The notes under the pieces were generated by a model, which was not told the DNA's origin, did no database searches, and was given only the letters and a program-made list of their open reading frames with translations. A stretch of 64,000 nucleotides of DNA from Capnocytophaga bilenii (lineage in GTDB: Bacteria > Bacteroidota > Bacteroidia > Flavobacteriales > Flavobacteriaceae). A program made the translations under genes and the position numbers. Shown one piece after another: positions 26,602-35,845 of the stretch. The number at the start of each line of letters is the position of its first letter. The stretch's first letter is position 1. The stretch is taken from the NCBI RefSeq assembly GCF_017565765.1, contig NZ_JAGDYP010000002.1, forward strand, positions 1 through 64,000, written 5' to 3'.

Positions 26602-27516
26602 ATGATTAAAAAGAGATTATTTTTATGGGTAGCAAGCTTATTTTCTCTTGTTACCTTTGCTCAACAAGAATCGCAATACACACAGTATATGTACAACACT
26701 ATGCTGTTCAACCCAGGCTACACAGGTTCTCGTGAAGTAGGAAGTTTCTTTGGAATGTTCCGCACCCAATGGGTAGGGCTAAAAGGAGCACCTACTAACG
26801 GAAGTATTAGCTATCACCAGCCTATGCAATCTATGCGCAACGTAGGCTTAGGAGGAAGTATCTTTCGCGAAAGTATAGGCCCTCAAAACCAAACCGCTCT
26901 AAACGTAGCCGTGTCATACACTATCAATTTTGAGAACTCAAAATTAGTGTTTGGGTTGCAAGGAGCAGGCAATATTTTTGAAATAGATTATGACGAACTA
27001 AAGAAACAAGATGCAAGTGATCCATCACTCAGTGGTAAAGAGAGTGTATTCTCACCCAACTTGGGAGCTGGGTTCTATTGGTATACCAATAAGTACTACG
27101 TAGGATTTTCAGTACCTAATATGCTTGAAACTACCCACTACAAAGGCAATGCGGTATCAGTACTCAAAAATTCACAACACTTGTACCTTATAGGAGGTTA
27201 TGTGTTCGATTTAAGCGACACTGTGAAGTTTAAACCAGCAGTGTTAGGAAAAATGTCCTTTGGGGCACCTTTGCAAATAGACGGCTCTTTGAACTTTATG
27301 TTTAATGACAAATTTGTGATAGGGGCATCTTACCGCTGGTCAGCAGCATTGAGCGTAATGGCAGGATTCCAAATAAACGATCGTTGGTTTGCAGGCTATA
27401 GTTACGATTTTGAAACCACCGACTTGTCTAAATACAATTCAGGTTCGCACGAAATATTCTTGCGTTACGAATTGGTAAAAACATACAAGAAGATCGTTTC
27501 ACCACGTTTCTTCTAA
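26602..27516 (+). CDS. PorP/SprF family type IX secretion membrane protein
   Basis: The 304-residue protein has a signal peptide (about 1-21, ending FAQ) and the PorP/SprF outer-membrane beta-barrel signature: QYTQYMYNTMLFNPGYTGSRE near the N-terminus, QWVGLKGAPTNGSISYHQP, then LGLGG-, NLGAGFYWYT-, and the C-terminal GYSYDFETTDLSKYNSGSHEIFLRYEL segment. PorP/SprF proteins are outer-membrane partners of cell-surface proteins carrying type B CTDs, such as SprB. It is the first gene of a cluster with two PorE-like genes, 40 nt upstream of the first. Confidence 0.93.
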   Translation: MIKKRLFLWVASLFSLVTFAQQESQYTQYMYNTMLFNPGYTGSREVGSFFGMFRTQWVGLKGAPTNGSISYHQPMQSMRNVGLGGSIFRESIGPQNQTALNVAVSYTINFENSKLVFGLQGAGNIFEIDYDELKKQDASDPSLSGKESVFSPNLGAGFYWYTNKYYVGFSVPNMLETTHYKGNAVSVLKNSQHLYLIGGYVFDLSDTVKFKPAVLGKMSFGAPLQIDGSLNFMFNDKFVIGASYRWSAALSVMAGFQINDRWFAGYSYDFETTDLSKYNSGSHEIFLRYELVKTYKKIVSPRFF

Positions 27517-27556
27517 TAAAACAGAATTACAACTATATATTTAAAATATCTAACGA

Positions 27557-29509
27557 ATGAGAATATTAACTTTTAGTGCAGCCTTATTAGGCACTACACT
27601 TCTTTTTGCTCAGCCCGAGAAAGAGCTGGAAAAGGCAAATGAAATGTACAACAACTTTTCTTATATCGATGCAATTAAAATTTACGAACGCATTGCCAAG
27701 AGAGGATTTGTTAATCAAGAAATGCTTGAGAGTCTCGGAAACTCTTACTACTACAATGCCGAATATAAAAATGCATTGCCTTGGTACAAGCAACTTTTTG
27801 AAGGTAATTACCAAATAAAACCAGAGTATTACTATCGTTATGCACAAGTGCTAAAATCTGTAGGCTCATATGATGAGTCCAACAAAATGATGGCTAAGTT
27901 CATAGAGCTTACTAATGCTAATGATACTCGCGCAGCAATGTTTGAGCAACATAAAGACTATCAGAAAGTTATTAAGAAAAATTCTGGTCGTTTTCAGTTG
28001 AACAACGCAAGCATCAACACCGAAAGCTCAGAGTATGGTACCGCTTTTTATGGTACTAATAAAATCGTATTCTCAGGAGCTGCAAGTGCTAAAAACTCTC
28101 GCGGTAATATATCTCAATGGACAGGGGAAGGTTTTTACGACCTTTACGAAGCCGACCATTACGACCAAAAATTAGGTGAAAGAAAAGATTTTTCATCTAC
28201 TTTGAATACCCCTTTCAACGAATCTACTGCCGCTTTTACTAAAGATGGCAATACTATTTACTTTACACGTAATAACTACGTAAACAAAAAGTTGGGTACC
28301 GATATGGAAAACACTATCCTGCTAAAAATACTTCGTTCTACCAAAGATAAAAGTGGTAAATGGAGCAAGGCAGAAGAGTTGCCTTTCAATAGCGACCAGT
28401 ACAACGTAGCTCACCCCGCACTTTCACCCGATGGTAAGTACTTGTACTTCGCTTCCGATATGGCTGGTTCATTCGGTAACTCCGATATCTATAGAGTTGA
28501 AATATTAGCTAACGGACAATTTGGAAAGCCCGAAAACTTAGGTAATATTATCAATACCGCAGGGCGTGAGTCATTCCCATTTGTGTCTGATGACAACGTA
28601 TTGTACTACTCTTCTGACGGTATACCTGGTTTAGGTGGTTTAGATATTTTTGCTGTTAAATTTAAAGATGATGGCACCAAAACTAAACCTATGAATATTG
28701 GTATGCCTGGTAATAGTGCTGATGACGACTTCTGCTTCGTTATAGATGCGAGCACTCGTTTAGGATTCTTAAGCTCTAACCGTCCTGGTGGTAAAGGTCG
28801 TGATGATATCTACACTTTCCACGAAGATGTGCCTTTAGAATTTAGCTGCGAACGCCCTATAAAAGTAGTTATTAAAAATGCTAAAACCAAAGAAGTAATC
28901 CCTGATGCTACCGTTACCTTGTCCGACAAAGTAATGACTCAGTTAGACAAACAAAAAACGAATGCTGAAGGTGTTTATACTTTTGAAAAAATAGATTGTA
29001 ATGACGACCCTCGTTACTACTTGCGCGGTGAAAAACAAAAATTTGAAACTGCCGAAGTAAACCTTACCTTAAAAGAAGACGGCGATGATGAGCTTTACGA
29101 AATATTGCTCAAACCAAAAGAAGTGAACCTTAAAAAAGGTATGGACTTAGCGAAGGTGTTTGAAATCCAAGAAATTAAATTTGATTTAGGTAAAGCTGAT
29201 ATCCGCCCTGATGCCGAATTAGAACTTATCAAAATTGTTGAGGCTATGAAGGAATATCCTCGTATGAAGATTGATATTCGTTCACATACCGATAGTAGAG
29301 GTTCTAGCAGCGCAAATATGAAGTTGTCTGACCGCCGTGCAAAATCTACTATGAACTGGATAATATCTCAAGGTATTGCTAAAAATCGCTTAAAAGCAAA
29401 AGGTTATGGTGAAAGTCGCTTGGTAAATCGTTGTAAAGATGGCGTACCTTGTACCGAAGAAGAACACCAACAAAACCGTCGTAGTGAGTTTATAATTACT
29501 GCTATGTAA
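27557..29509 (+). CDS. OmpA family protein with TPR, beta-propeller, CRD and OmpA domains (PorE-like), copy 1
   Basis: The 650-residue protein has a signal peptide (about 1-19), TPR-like helices (20-120), a PD40/WD40-like beta-propeller (about 150-410, with repeats such as NVAHPALSPDGKYLYFASDM and FPFVSDDNVLYYSSDG), a carboxypeptidase-regulatory-like beta domain (about 425-505) and a C-terminal OmpA peptidoglycan-binding domain (about 540-650, DIRSHTDSRG and NRRSEF). This domain order is that of PorE of the type IX secretion system, which tethers the machine to peptidoglycan. The neighbouring PorP/SprF gene fits. The relation to true PorE versus a SprF-linked accessory protein is inferred. 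Confidence 0.88.
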   Translation: MRILTFSAALLGTTLLFAQPEKELEKANEMYNNFSYIDAIKIYERIAKRGFVNQEMLESLGNSYYYNAEYKNALPWYKQLFEGNYQIKPEYYYRYAQVLKSVGSYDESNKMMAKFIELTNANDTRAAMFEQHKDYQKVIKKNSGRFQLNNASINTESSEYGTAFYGTNKIVFSGAASAKNSRGNISQWTGEGFYDLYEADHYDQKLGERKDFSSTLNTPFNESTAAFTKDGNTIYFTRNNYVNKKLGTDMENTILLKILRSTKDKSGKWSKAEELPFNSDQYNVAHPALSPDGKYLYFASDMAGSFGNSDIYRVEILANGQFGKPENLGNIINTAGRESFPFVSDDNVLYYSSDGIPGLGGLDIFAVKFKDDGTKTKPMNIGMPGNSADDDFCFVIDASTRLGFLSSNRPGGKGRDDIYTFHEDVPLEFSCERPIKVVIKNAKTKEVIPDATVTLSDKVMTQLDKQKTNAEGVYTFEKIDCNDDPRYYLRGEKQKFETAEVNLTLKEDGDDELYEILLKPKEVNLKKGMDLAKVFEIQEIKFDLGKADIRPDAELELIKIVEAMKEYPRMKIDIRSHTDSRGSSSANMKLSDRRAKSTMNWIISQGIAKNRLKAKGYGESRLVNRCKDGVPCTEEEHQQNRRSEFIITAM

Positions 29510-29551
29510 TTCCATAGTAATAAAAACATTACTAATCCAAAAGCATCCAAA

Positions 29552-29605
29552 ACTTTGTCAGCGTCTTTTATCCGAAAAAAAGACGCTGGCAAAGTATTTG
29601 TTTTT
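29552..29605 (+). terminator. Hairpin terminator between the two PorE-like genes
   Basis: The 18-nt arm at 29552-29569 pairs with 29578-29595 (one G-U pair), followed by a T-rich stretch. The outer part (ACTTTG / CAAAGT) resembles the CTTTGGCAAAG terminators elsewhere in the window. Confidence 0.7.
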
Positions 29606-29653
29606 ACATAATCATATAAATATAAAAACATAAAACAACTGACAAATATTCTG

Positions 29654-31642
29654 ATGAAAAAACTTCTTTTAGCAATTTTTGCTATCACTACACTACAAAT
29701 TTCTCTTGCTCAAGATGAAAAAGACGCTTTGCGTAAAGCTGCCAAATATTACAAAAATTTGGACTATATGGAGGCTATTGCTGCTTACGAAAGTATTGCC
29801 CGCAAAGGGATAGAACCTCAAGAGCTCTTAGAGAACTTAGGAAACTGCTATTACTACAACGCCGATTATCAACAGGCGAATAAGTGGTATGCAAAACTCT
29901 TTACAGGCAAAGATGCCAAAGGAAAACCTTTTAACATCAAGCCCGAATATTATTACCGCTATGCGCAAACTCTTAAAAGTAAAGGCGAGTATGAAGAGTC
30001 TGACAAAGTGATGGATAAGTTCGTAGCTATTGCCGATAAAGACGATACTCGCGCGCTTCTATTTATAAAAAATAGAGATTACCAAAACGAGATAAAACGC
30101 AATTCCGATAGGTTAGAACTCAACCTGCTTAAGATTAACACTCGTAAATCAGAGTATGGTACAGCTTTCTATGGTGATAACATCGTCTATGCCACTGCCA
30201 GCGGGGGCTTCTTGCGCAAACGCTCTGAATGGACAGGCGATAACTTCTATTCGCTCTACGAAGCTAATACCGATAGCTTGCAGGCTTTTAAAAAATCCAA
30301 ACTCAATGGTATCAATACCAAGTTCAACGAGTCGACAGCTGCTTTTACCAAAGATGGTAATACAATTTACTTTACCCGTAATAACTTTATCAACAACGAG
30401 GTAAAAACCAATGGCGACCAAACAGTGTTGCTAAAAATATTCCGTGCTACTAAAGATAAAAATGGCAAATGGGGCAATGTGCAAGAAATGCCTTTCAATA
30501 GCAATATTCACAGCGTAGCGCACCCCGCTCTTTCACCCGATGGTAAGTATATCTACTTTACTTCCGATATGAAAGGCTCTATAGGAGCTTCCGATATTTA
30601 TAGAGCTCCGATACTTTCTTCAGGAGGTTATGGCAAACCTGAAAATTTAGGCGAAAAAATCAATACACCAGGGCGTGAATCTTTCCCTTTTGTGTCGGAC
30701 GACAATATATTGTACTATTCATCAGACGGTTTCCCTGGTTTAGGCGGACTTGATATCTTTGCCGTAAAACTCAACGAAAATGGCGACCCTATCTCTAAAC
30801 CTACCAATATTGGTAGACCTGCCAATAGTGCTGAAGATGATTTTTGCTACGTTATCAATAGCCAAACACACATTGGTTACCTTACCTCTAATCGTCCCGA
30901 AGGGCGTGGTAGTGATGATATTTATAGTTTTTATGAGCATACACCTTTGCGTTTTACCTGCCAATATAGCCTTAAAGGTATAGTGAAAGATAATGCCACA
31001 GGTAAAGTTATACCCCAAGCCAAAGTGAGCCTTTTCGGAGCTGATAAAAAACTAATGGAAGAAGCTGTAGCCGATGAGGAAGGTCGTTTTACTCTTAAAT
31101 ATACTGCCGATTGTGGCGATTTGCGTTTGCTTTTGAAATCTGAAAAAGAACAATACAACCCCACTGAACAGCCTTTGGCACTCAATAGCACCAAGGAGGT
31201 ATTTACAGATTTGCGTATGACTCCTATACCTGTAGTGGTAGAAGAGAAAAAAGAAGAAAAAATGGAAGTGGGTAAAGACCTTGCTAAAATGTTACAAATT
31301 GATAATATCTATTTTGATTACAACAAGTCTAATATACGTAAGGATGCAGCAGAACAGCTTGCTAAGATTGTAGCTATAATGAAAGAACACCCTACAATGA
31401 GAGTAGATGTACGCTTGCATACCGATAGTAGAGGTTCTGATAAATACAACTTAGCCTTGTCAGAACGCCGAGCTAAATCAACTGTACGTTGGATAGTATC
31501 TAAAGGTATTAAAAAGAACCGCATTACAGGTAAAGGTTATGGCGAAACTCAGTTGGTAAATGATTGTACTAACGATGTGCCTTGTACTGAAGAACAACAC
31601 CAACAGAACAGGCGTAGTGAGTTTATTATCATAAGTTACTAA
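29654..31642 (+). CDS. OmpA family protein with TPR, beta-propeller, CRD and OmpA domains (PorE-like), copy 2
   Basis: The 662-residue protein shares the domain order of the preceding gene: signal peptide MKKLLLAIFAITTLQISLAQ, TPR region, propeller (HSVAHPALSPDGKYIYFTSDMKGS), CRD and OmpA domain (DVRLHTDSRGSDKYN, NRRSEFIIISY). The two are clearly paralogous by tandem duplication. They share long blocks such as PGLGGLDIFAVK and CTEE-HQQNRRSEF, but differ throughout. A hairpin between them suggests partly separate expression, and a terminator closes the cluster. Confidence 0.88.
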   Translation: MKKLLLAIFAITTLQISLAQDEKDALRKAAKYYKNLDYMEAIAAYESIARKGIEPQELLENLGNCYYYNADYQQANKWYAKLFTGKDAKGKPFNIKPEYYYRYAQTLKSKGEYEESDKVMDKFVAIADKDDTRALLFIKNRDYQNEIKRNSDRLELNLLKINTRKSEYGTAFYGDNIVYATASGGFLRKRSEWTGDNFYSLYEANTDSLQAFKKSKLNGINTKFNESTAAFTKDGNTIYFTRNNFINNEVKTNGDQTVLLKIFRATKDKNGKWGNVQEMPFNSNIHSVAHPALSPDGKYIYFTSDMKGSIGASDIYRAPILSSGGYGKPENLGEKINTPGRESFPFVSDDNILYYSSDGFPGLGGLDIFAVKLNENGDPISKPTNIGRPANSAEDDFCYVINSQTHIGYLTSNRPEGRGSDDIYSFYEHTPLRFTCQYSLKGIVKDNATGKVIPQAKVSLFGADKKLMEEAVADEEGRFTLKYTADCGDLRLLLKSEKEQYNPTEQPLALNSTKEVFTDLRMTPIPVVVEEKKEEKMEVGKDLAKMLQIDNIYFDYNKSNIRKDAAEQLAKIVAIMKEHPTMRVDVRLHTDSRGSDKYNLALSERRAKSTVRWIVSKGIKKNRITGKGYGETQLVNDCTNDVPCTEEQHQQNRRSEFIIISY

Positions 31643-31648
31643 TTTAAC

Positions 31649-31676
31649 AAAAGAGGCTCTAAAAAAGCCTCTTTTT
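31649..31676 (+). terminator. Terminator after the PorE-like pair
   Basis: AAAAGAGGC at 31649-31657 pairs with GCCTCTTTT at 31667-31675 around a 9-nt loop, with a T tract following. Confidence 0.85.
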
Positions 31677-31712
31677 TATTGCTTGTCGTGCCGCGACTTG
31701 GAAATTATTTAT

Positions 31713-31720
31713 TACTTTTG
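31713..31720 (+). promoter_or_regulatory. -7 element of the mfd promoter
   Basis: TACTTTTG lies 16 nt before the mfd ATG. No TTG sits at the usual 19-20 nt spacing (nearest at 12 and 27 nt), so only the -7 part is supported. Confidence 0.4.
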
Positions 31721-31736
31721 CCACATTTCTTGATAA

Positions 31737-34700
31737 ATGGTTATTAAAACGGTGGAATTATTACAGTTATTTTCGCAAAGTAAAGCTTATCAGCACCTCA
31801 TCGAGGAGCTAAAACAACATCGCAACTGCCAAATTGATGGGCTGGTAGGAGCAGCGCTATCAGTAGTGGTAGCCAATCTTTTTTTTCAGAAAAAGCAACA
31901 TCTGTTTTTGCTATTGCCCGATAAAGAAGAAAGTGCTTATTACTTGAATGATTTAGAAACACTTATAGGCGAAGAGCGGGTGCTCTTCTTTCCCGATAGC
32001 TATCGCCGTCCGTACCAAATAGAGGATACCGACAATGCCAATGTGCTACTGCGGGCAGAAGTCTTAAATCAATTGAGCCATAGCAATAAGCCGTTGGTAG
32101 TAGTATCCTACCCCGAAGCCTTGTTCGAGAAGGTGATCACTCGCAAGCAATTAGAAAAAAACACACTCAAAATCAGTAAAGGCGACAACCTAACCATTGA
32201 TTTCCTCAATGAAGTACTCTTTTCATATAATTTCCACCGCACCGATTTTGTTACCGAACCTGGTGAGTTTTCGGTACGAGGGGGAATTGTAGACATCTTT
32301 TCATTTTCTAATAATGAGCCTTATCGCATTGAGTTTTTTGGTAATGAAGTTGAAAGTATTCGCATTTTTGATGTAGAAACTCAGTTATCAAAACTCCGAT
32401 TAGAACAAATTACCGTAATTCCTAATGTAGATAACAAAGAAAGTGAAGAGGTGCGCCAATCTTTTTTGGAGTACATCAGCGAAAAAACGCTTTTTATAGC
32501 CAAAGATATAGGCTTGATGCCCCCAAAAATAGACAAACTTTTTGCTAAAGCTACCGATATATACAACAAAATGGAGCAAGGGGTAAAGCGTACTGCCCCA
32601 GAGGAACTTTATTGTCAATCAGGAGAATTGCAAAAACAGCTGGAACGCTTCCTGCAAGTGAACGTACATACCGCTTTTTCACCCACCAAAGCACAGCATC
32701 AAGAGGTGATACTTCCTTTTTCTACCTTGCCCCAACCTTCTTTCAACAAACAGTTTGAACTGCTCATTGCTTACCTAAACGACAAGCACGCCGAGGGCTA
32801 TCAGAACTATATATTGTGCGGCACCGAGCAGCAAGCAAAGCGTTTTCACGATATATTTGAAGAAATGGAGCAGAAGGTAGCCTACCAAACGCTACAGCTG
32901 TCGCTACACGCAGGTTTTGTAGATAACGAACTGAAAATAAACGTTTTTACCGACCACCAGATATTTGAGCGCTACTATAAATTTCAGCTGAAAAACGGCT
33001 ATGCCAAAAAGCAAGCAATAACCCTCAAAGAGCTGATGCAACTAGAGGTAGGCGACTATGTTACCCATATCGACCACGGAATAGGCAAGTTTGCTGGCTT
33101 GCAAAAAATAGAAGTAGAAGGCAAGCAACAAGAGGCTATCAAGCTGATTTACGGCGATCGCGATGTACTATTTGTCAGCATTCACGCCTTGCACAAGATA
33201 ACCAAATACAACGGCAAAGACGGCAAGCCGCCCAAAATATACAAGTTGGGGTCAGGAGCGTGGAAAGCCCTCAAACAGAAAACCAAAGCACGAGTAAAAG
33301 AAATAGCTTTCAACCTTATTCAGCTATACGCCAAACGCAAAGAGGCACAAGGCTATGCCTTTGCGCACGACAGCTATATGCAGCACGAGCTGGAAGCCTC
33401 ATTCCTCTACGAAGATACCCCCGACCAAAGCAAGGCTACTGCCGAAGTAAAAGCCGATATGGAAAGTACAAAACCTATGGATAGGTTGGTTTGCGGCGAT
33501 GTGGGCTTTGGCAAAACCGAAGTGGCTATCAGGGCAGCCTTTAAGGCAGTGGATAACGGCAAGCAGGTAGCGGTATTAGTGCCTACTACGGTATTGGCTT
33601 TTCAGCACTACCAAACTTTTAGTCAGCGAATGAAAGATTTTCCGGTGCGCATCGATTATCTGAATCGTTTTCGCACCGCTAAGGAGAAAAAAATCATTTT
33701 GGAAGAACTCGCCAAAGGGCAGCTGGACATCGTTATCGGCACGCACCAAATAGTGGGCGAAAAGGTACAATATAAAGATTTGGGGCTGCTGATAGTAGAT
33801 GAGGAACAGAAGTTTGGGGTAGGGGTGAAGGACAAGCTCAAAACCCTAAAAGAAAACCTTGATGTGCTCACGCTTACGGCTACCCCTATACCGCGAACCT
33901 TGCAGTTTAGCCTTATGGCAGCTCGCGACCTTTCGGTTATCAATACGCCACCGCCTAACCGCTATCCTATCGATTCGCAAGTGATACCTTTTAGCGAAGA
34001 GGTGATACGCGATGGTATTCGCTACGAAATACAACGCGGTGGACAGGTATTTTTTATGCACAATAGGGTTGAAAACATCAGGGAAGTTGCCGGTATGATA
34101 CAGCGTTTGCTACCCGATGCCCGTATAGCCATAGGACACGGACAAATGGAGGGCAAAAAGCTGGAAGAAACGATGCTTGCCTTTATGGAAGGAGCATACG
34201 ATGTGCTGGTGGCTACTACTATTATTGAGAGTGGATTGGATGTGCCCAATGCTAATACTATTTTTATCAATAACGCTCATAACTTCGGCTTGTCCGACCT
34301 GCACCAAATGCGTGGTAGGGTAGGGCGTAGCAATAAAAAAGCGTTCTGCTACTTCATCACCCCCCCACTGATAGCAATGAGCGATGATGCCCGCAAGCGT
34401 ATAGAAGCAATAGCCCAGTTCTCCGATTTGGGCAGCGGACTTAACATCGCAATGAAAGACTTAGAAATCAGAGGGGCAGGCGACTTGCTTGGCGGTGAAC
34501 AAAGTGGTTTTATCAACGAAATTGGGTTCGATACCTATCAAAAAATATTGCAAGAAGCCATAACAGAACTCAAAGAAAACGAATTTTCAGCCTTGTATCA
34601 TACCGAAGAGGAAAATAAAACCTATTTAGTAGATACACAAATAGATACAGACTTTGAATTGCTCTTCCCCGACACCTATGTCAATAGAGTAGCCGAACGA

Positions 34701-35090
34701 TTGAACCTATATAACGAGCTAAGTAATATCACCGATGAAGATGTATTGCAAAAGTACGAGCGCAACCTTATCGACCGTTTTGGTAAGTTACCCCCTCAGG
34801 CTATCGACCTGCTGAACAGCGTACGTGTAAAATGGTTGGCGACCCGTATGGGGATAGAGAAACTCGTAATGAAAAACGGAAAGATGACAGGTTATTTTAT
34901 AGCCGACCAGAATAGTCCGTTTTATCAGAGTGCGCGTTTCCAAAAATTGCTTCTTTTCGTACAGCGATACCCCAAGCAATGCCGATTACAAGAAAAAGAA
35001 ACCCGCAATGGGCTACGCTTACTAATACTCTTTGACAGTATTAACACCGTGTATCAAGCGTTGAAAGTGCTACAGCAAATAGAAGCGTAA
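31737..35090 (+). CDS. mfd: Transcription-repair coupling factor Mfd
   Basis: The 1117-residue protein has the Mfd layout: UvrB-homology modules with RRPYQIEDTDNANVLLRAEVL and FSVRGGIVDIFSFSN (about 80-210), the RNA polymerase-interacting domain (about 425-520, GDYVTHIDHGIGKFAGL), the RecG-like translocase with Walker A GDVGFGKT (Gly587-Thr594), a DEEQ box and TATPIPRTLQFSL, and motif VI QMRGRVGRS, then the C-terminal TRCF domain. It removes stalled RNA polymerase and recruits UvrA to the lesion. uvrA itself lies 3 kb downstream beyond an accessory insertion. The start follows a -7 element closely. Confidence 0.97.
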   Translation: MVIKTVELLQLFSQSKAYQHLIEELKQHRNCQIDGLVGAALSVVVANLFFQKKQHLFLLLPDKEESAYYLNDLETLIGEERVLFFPDSYRRPYQIEDTDNANVLLRAEVLNQLSHSNKPLVVVSYPEALFEKVITRKQLEKNTLKISKGDNLTIDFLNEVLFSYNFHRTDFVTEPGEFSVRGGIVDIFSFSNNEPYRIEFFGNEVESIRIFDVETQLSKLRLEQITVIPNVDNKESEEVRQSFLEYISEKTLFIAKDIGLMPPKIDKLFAKATDIYNKMEQGVKRTAPEELYCQSGELQKQLERFLQVNVHTAFSPTKAQHQEVILPFSTLPQPSFNKQFELLIAYLNDKHAEGYQNYILCGTEQQAKRFHDIFEEMEQKVAYQTLQLSLHAGFVDNELKINVFTDHQIFERYYKFQLKNGYAKKQAITLKELMQLEVGDYVTHIDHGIGKFAGLQKIEVEGKQQEAIKLIYGDRDVLFVSIHALHKITKYNGKDGKPPKIYKLGSGAWKALKQKTKARVKEIAFNLIQLYAKRKEAQGYAFAHDSYMQHELEASFLYEDTPDQSKATAEVKADMESTKPMDRLVCGDVGFGKTEVAIRAAFKAVDNGKQVAVLVPTTVLAFQHYQTFSQRMKDFPVRIDYLNRFRTAKEKKIILEELAKGQLDIVIGTHQIVGEKVQYKDLGLLIVDEEQKFGVGVKDKLKTLKENLDVLTLTATPIPRTLQFSLMAARDLSVINTPPPNRYPIDSQVIPFSEEVIRDGIRYEIQRGGQVFFMHNRVENIREVAGMIQRLLPDARIAIGHGQMEGKKLEETMLAFMEGAYDVLVATTIIESGLDVPNANTIFINNAHNFGLSDLHQMRGRVGRSNKKAFCYFITPPLIAMSDDARKRIEAIAQFSDLGSGLNIAMKDLEIRGAGDLLGGEQSGFINEIGFDTYQKILQEAITELKENEFSALYHTEEENKTYLVDTQIDTDFELLFPDTYVNRVAERLNLYNELSNITDEDVLQKYERNLIDRFGKLPPQAIDLLNSVRVKWLATRMGIEKLVMKNGKMTGYFIADQNSPFYQSARFQKLLLFVQRYPKQCRLQEKETRNGLRLLILFDSINTVYQALKVLQQIEA

Positions 35091-35111
35091 TAATTTTTAA
35101 TATTAAACTCT

Positions 35112-35381
35112 ATGAAAACATTATTAAAAGAATTGATAGGAAATAACCCTATTATACTCGGTATTATTTTTCTTTTGGTTACTGCTTTTGGTATTTGTTA
35201 TATCATTGGAGCTGTAAAAAATTGGGATTGGCTATATAACCCAAATCCTTATGGAAGTTTGATTCAAAGAGCCAGTCATTTTTTAGGTCGTAAAACAGCA
35301 CGTGTTCTTGGCTTTATTTTTGGTATTGTTTTAACAGTAATAGGGATTTTTGCCTTCTATGACCGTTGTTTTCCCCATTAA
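35112..35381 (+). CDS. Small membrane protein, Imm17-like immunity protein
   Basis: The 89-residue protein has two transmembrane helices (about 12-32 and 62-82) around a soluble loop with VKNWDWLYNPNPYG and the basic segment GRKTARVLGF. This pattern resembles the Imm17 family, which occurs near polymorphic toxin loci in Bacteroidota. The match is from memory of the WDWL and GRKTAR motifs. No cognate toxin lies next to it. It is 22 nt downstream of mfd and could be transcribed with it. Confidence 0.5.
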   Translation: MKTLLKELIGNNPIILGIIFLLVTAFGICYIIGAVKNWDWLYNPNPYGSLIQRASHFLGRKTARVLGFIFGIVLTVIGIFAFYDRCFPH

Positions 35382-35468
35382 TGTGAGCTCGTAGAATAAA
35401 GTTCAAAACTTTCCTAAAGTTAAACCTCAAAATTTATATACTATGCCAAACCTAAAGCATACCCTCAC

Positions 35469-35533
35469 CGAACCTTGAGCGAAGGATAAGCGAAGGATAA
35501 GCGAAGGATGAGCGAAGGAAAGTCAGCGAGCTG
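35469..35533. repeat. Dispersed TGAGCGAAGG(A/T) array, copy 2
   Basis: It has four 11-bp units with T[GA]AGCGAAGGA variants, the same CGAACCTT start and the same end AAAGTCAGCGAGCTG as the array at 26312. Confidence 0.75.
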
Positions 35534-35552
35534 TAAAATTATCAGTTCTTAA

Positions 35553-35582
35553 TTGTTAATTGTCAATTAATTATTATCTTTG
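35553..35582 (+). promoter_or_regulatory. Promoter of the toxin-antitoxin operon
   Basis: TTG at 35553-35555 and TATCTTTG at 35575-35582 are separated by 19 nt. It lies 18 nt before the antitoxin ATG. Confidence 0.7.
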
Positions 35583-35599
35583 CCAAAAATATAAGGATT

Positions 35600-35845
35600 A
35601 TGAGTGTAGTGAGATTACAAGCAACAATACAAGATTCGGACGTTCCATATTTAGAGAGATTTCTAAAAGGTATATCTGCTACTGATATTAAATTTGAAGA
35701 TGAAGAAAATTATTTTGATATTCTTTCTACTGAAGACCTTGAAATGATAGCAATATCAAAAGAACAAGGCAATCTTGGTATGGTGACAAAAAATGAAGAT
35801 GTTTTTAAGGAGATTAGAGAGCTAAGAGAAAGAAAATGGAAATAG
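35600..35845 (+). CDS. Probable antitoxin of a type II TA pair
   Basis: The 81-residue, acidic protein has no signal peptide or transmembrane segment. Its gene overlaps the ParE/RelE-like toxin gene by 10 bp, the usual antitoxin-first arrangement. Sequence features are an N-terminal strand (VRLQATIQDSDVPYLERFL) and a C-terminal charged helix (EIRELRERKWK). I do not recognise a named DNA-binding domain, and the assignment rests mainly on context. Confidence 0.65.
   Translation: MSVVRLQATIQDSDVPYLERFLKGISATDIKFEDEENYFDILSTEDLEMIAISKEQGNLGMVTKNEDVFKEIRELRERKWK

Larger units (their letters stand above)
35382..35599. other. Intergenic region with GAGCGAAGG array
   Basis: The 218-bp gap contains the second 11-bp repeat array and then the promoter of the toxin-antitoxin operon. 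I see no gene or terminator here. Confidence 0.6.
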
